Source: Agromyces sp. | Lineage (GTDB): Bacteria; Actinomycetota; Actinomycetes; Actinomycetales; Microbacteriaceae | Direction of reading: 5' to 3' | Assembly (NCBI GenBank): GCA_031178025.1 | Contig: JAPSJU010000160.1 | Coordinates: 1 to 5,361 of the forward strand | Length of the DNA: 5,361 bases | In this document: one piece after another, positions 4,606 through 5,361 of the stretch | Numbering within the stretch: position 1 is the first letter of the stretch | Layout: each line of letters starts with the position of its first letter | The notes under the pieces: model-generated | Told to the model about the DNA's origin: nothing | The model's database searches: none | What the model saw: only the letters and a program-made list of their open reading frames with translations | Program-made: the position numbers and the translations under genes

Positions 4606-5361
4606 TCAGCTGCGCAGCACGACGTTGACGGGCTCGTCCCCGCGGAGCATCCGCTCGATCTGCTCGCGGAGCAGTCGCGCCATGCGGGGCATCATCGCGG
4701 TCGACGCGCCGCCCACGTGCGGGCTGATGAGCACATTCGGCAGGGCGAAGAGCGGGTGTCCCGCCGGCAATGGCTCCGGCTCGGTGACGTCGAGCGCGAA
4801 CCGCAGGCGACCGGATGCCGCTTCGGCGAGGATCGCGTCGGTGTCGGCGACCCTGCCGCGCGCGATGTTCACGACGAGCGCGCCGTCGGGCAGGGCGGCG
4901 AGGAACCCGGCGTCGACGAGACCGCTCGTCGCGTCGCTGAGCGGCACGCCGACGATCACGACCTCGGCGGTCGGCAGCAGCTCGGGCAGTTCGTCGATGC
5001 CGTGGATCCGCCCGGCGTCGTCGTCCCGCGCGCGCGAGGCGACGCGCACGAGCTCGACCTCGAACGGTGCGAGCCGCGCCTCGATCGCCCGACCCACTCC
5101 GCCGTAGCCGAGGAGGAGCACGCGCCGGTCGGCGAGGCTCGCGTGCCGGGCCGGCGCCCAGCGGCCCTCGGCGGCGGCACGCACGAAGTCGGGGATGCCG
5201 CGCTGCGCGGCGAGCAGGAGCGCGAGCGTGAGCTCGGCCGTCGACGTCTCGTGCACCGTGGCCGCGTTCGCGTAGACGTGGCCGGGCGGCAGCACGTCGC
5301 CCACGCCGTCGTAGCCGATCGACTGCGACTGCACGAGCCGCGTGGTCACCCCTGCCAGTGC
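4606..5361 (-). CDS. D-2-hydroxyacid dehydrogenase, 5' end outside the window
   Basis: This is an NAD(P)-dependent D-isomer-specific 2-hydroxyacid dehydrogenase, a family that interconverts 2-keto acids and D-2-hydroxy acids. The frame is open to the window edge. A GTG at 5349-5347 could start a protein, but the residues around it (LVQSQSIGYDGV) match the conserved interior of the family, so about 50-80 N-terminal residues are likely missing. Numbering from that GTG, the Rossmann motif GYGGVG is at 81-86, and the catalytic triad is R164 (NIARGR), E192 (TEPEPLP) and H211 (SPHVGG). The signature HETSTAEL is at 33-40. After the second beta strand there is Ser105-Arg106 and no acidic residue, which favours NADP(H) over NAD(H) and fits the glyoxylate/hydroxypyruvate reductase type. 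It is followed after 24 bp by the serine hydrolase gene. Confidence 0.93.
   Translation of the reverse strand, partial: ALAGVTTRLVQSQSIGYDGVGDVLPPGHVYANAATVHETSTAELTLALLLAAQRGIPDFVRAAAEGRWAPARHASLADRRVLLLGYGGVGRAIEARLAPFEVELVRVASRARDDDAGRIHGIDELPELLPTAEVVIVGVPLSDATSGLVDAGFLAALPDGALVVNIARGRVADTDAILAEAASGRLRFALDVTEPEPLPAGHPLFALPNVLISPHVGGASTAMMPRMARLLREQIERMLRGDEPVNVVLRS

Noticed and set aside
5347..5349. GTG as the true start of the dehydrogenase
   Set aside because: The codons upstream stay open to the window edge and the sequence around the GTG aligns with the interior of the family, so the real start is beyond base 5361.

Overview
This is a GC-rich window (roughly 70% G+C by eye). Synonymous sites are strongly G/C and intergenic gaps are short. 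The proteins most resemble those of high-GC Actinobacteria, probably Microbacteriaceae-like. The evidence for this is an actinobacterial-type CtaD, a DUF6157-type protein and an actinobacterial NYN/LOTUS protein. The lineage is an inference from protein style and composition, not from a marker gene.

Layout. Positions 1-1322 (minus) hold the first 440 codons of ctaD, the haem-copper catalytic subunit of aa3-type cytochrome c oxidase; its 3' end lies outside the window. A 261-bp divergent region (1323-1583) follows, with several inverted repeats. It leads to a small, very acidic 86-residue protein of unknown function on the plus strand (1584-1844). That gene converges with a minus-strand gene cluster, and the 62-bp junction is packed with GC-rich stem-loops that look like a bidirectional termination region.

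The right-hand two thirds is a run of four minus-strand genes, read from 5361 down to 1907. They are a D-2-hydroxyacid dehydrogenase (5' end missing), a beta-lactamase-fold serine hydrolase 24 bp downstream, a DUF6157-family protein after an 80-bp gap, and a NYN-domain putative ribonuclease with a C-terminal LOTUS/OST-HTH-like domain after a 69-bp gap. The first two are close enough to be co-transcribed. The larger gaps before the last two contain possible stem-loops and could carry their own promoters.

Functionally the window combines respiration (ctaD), presumed small-molecule metabolism (dehydrogenase plus hydrolase) and putative RNA metabolism (NYN-LOTUS). I see no mobile element, CRISPR array, tRNA, rRNA or phage signature. 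I also see no clear multi-gene defence or biosynthetic system. The least explained parts are the acidic small protein with its palindrome-bearing leader, the DUF6157 protein, and the NYN-LOTUS protein.
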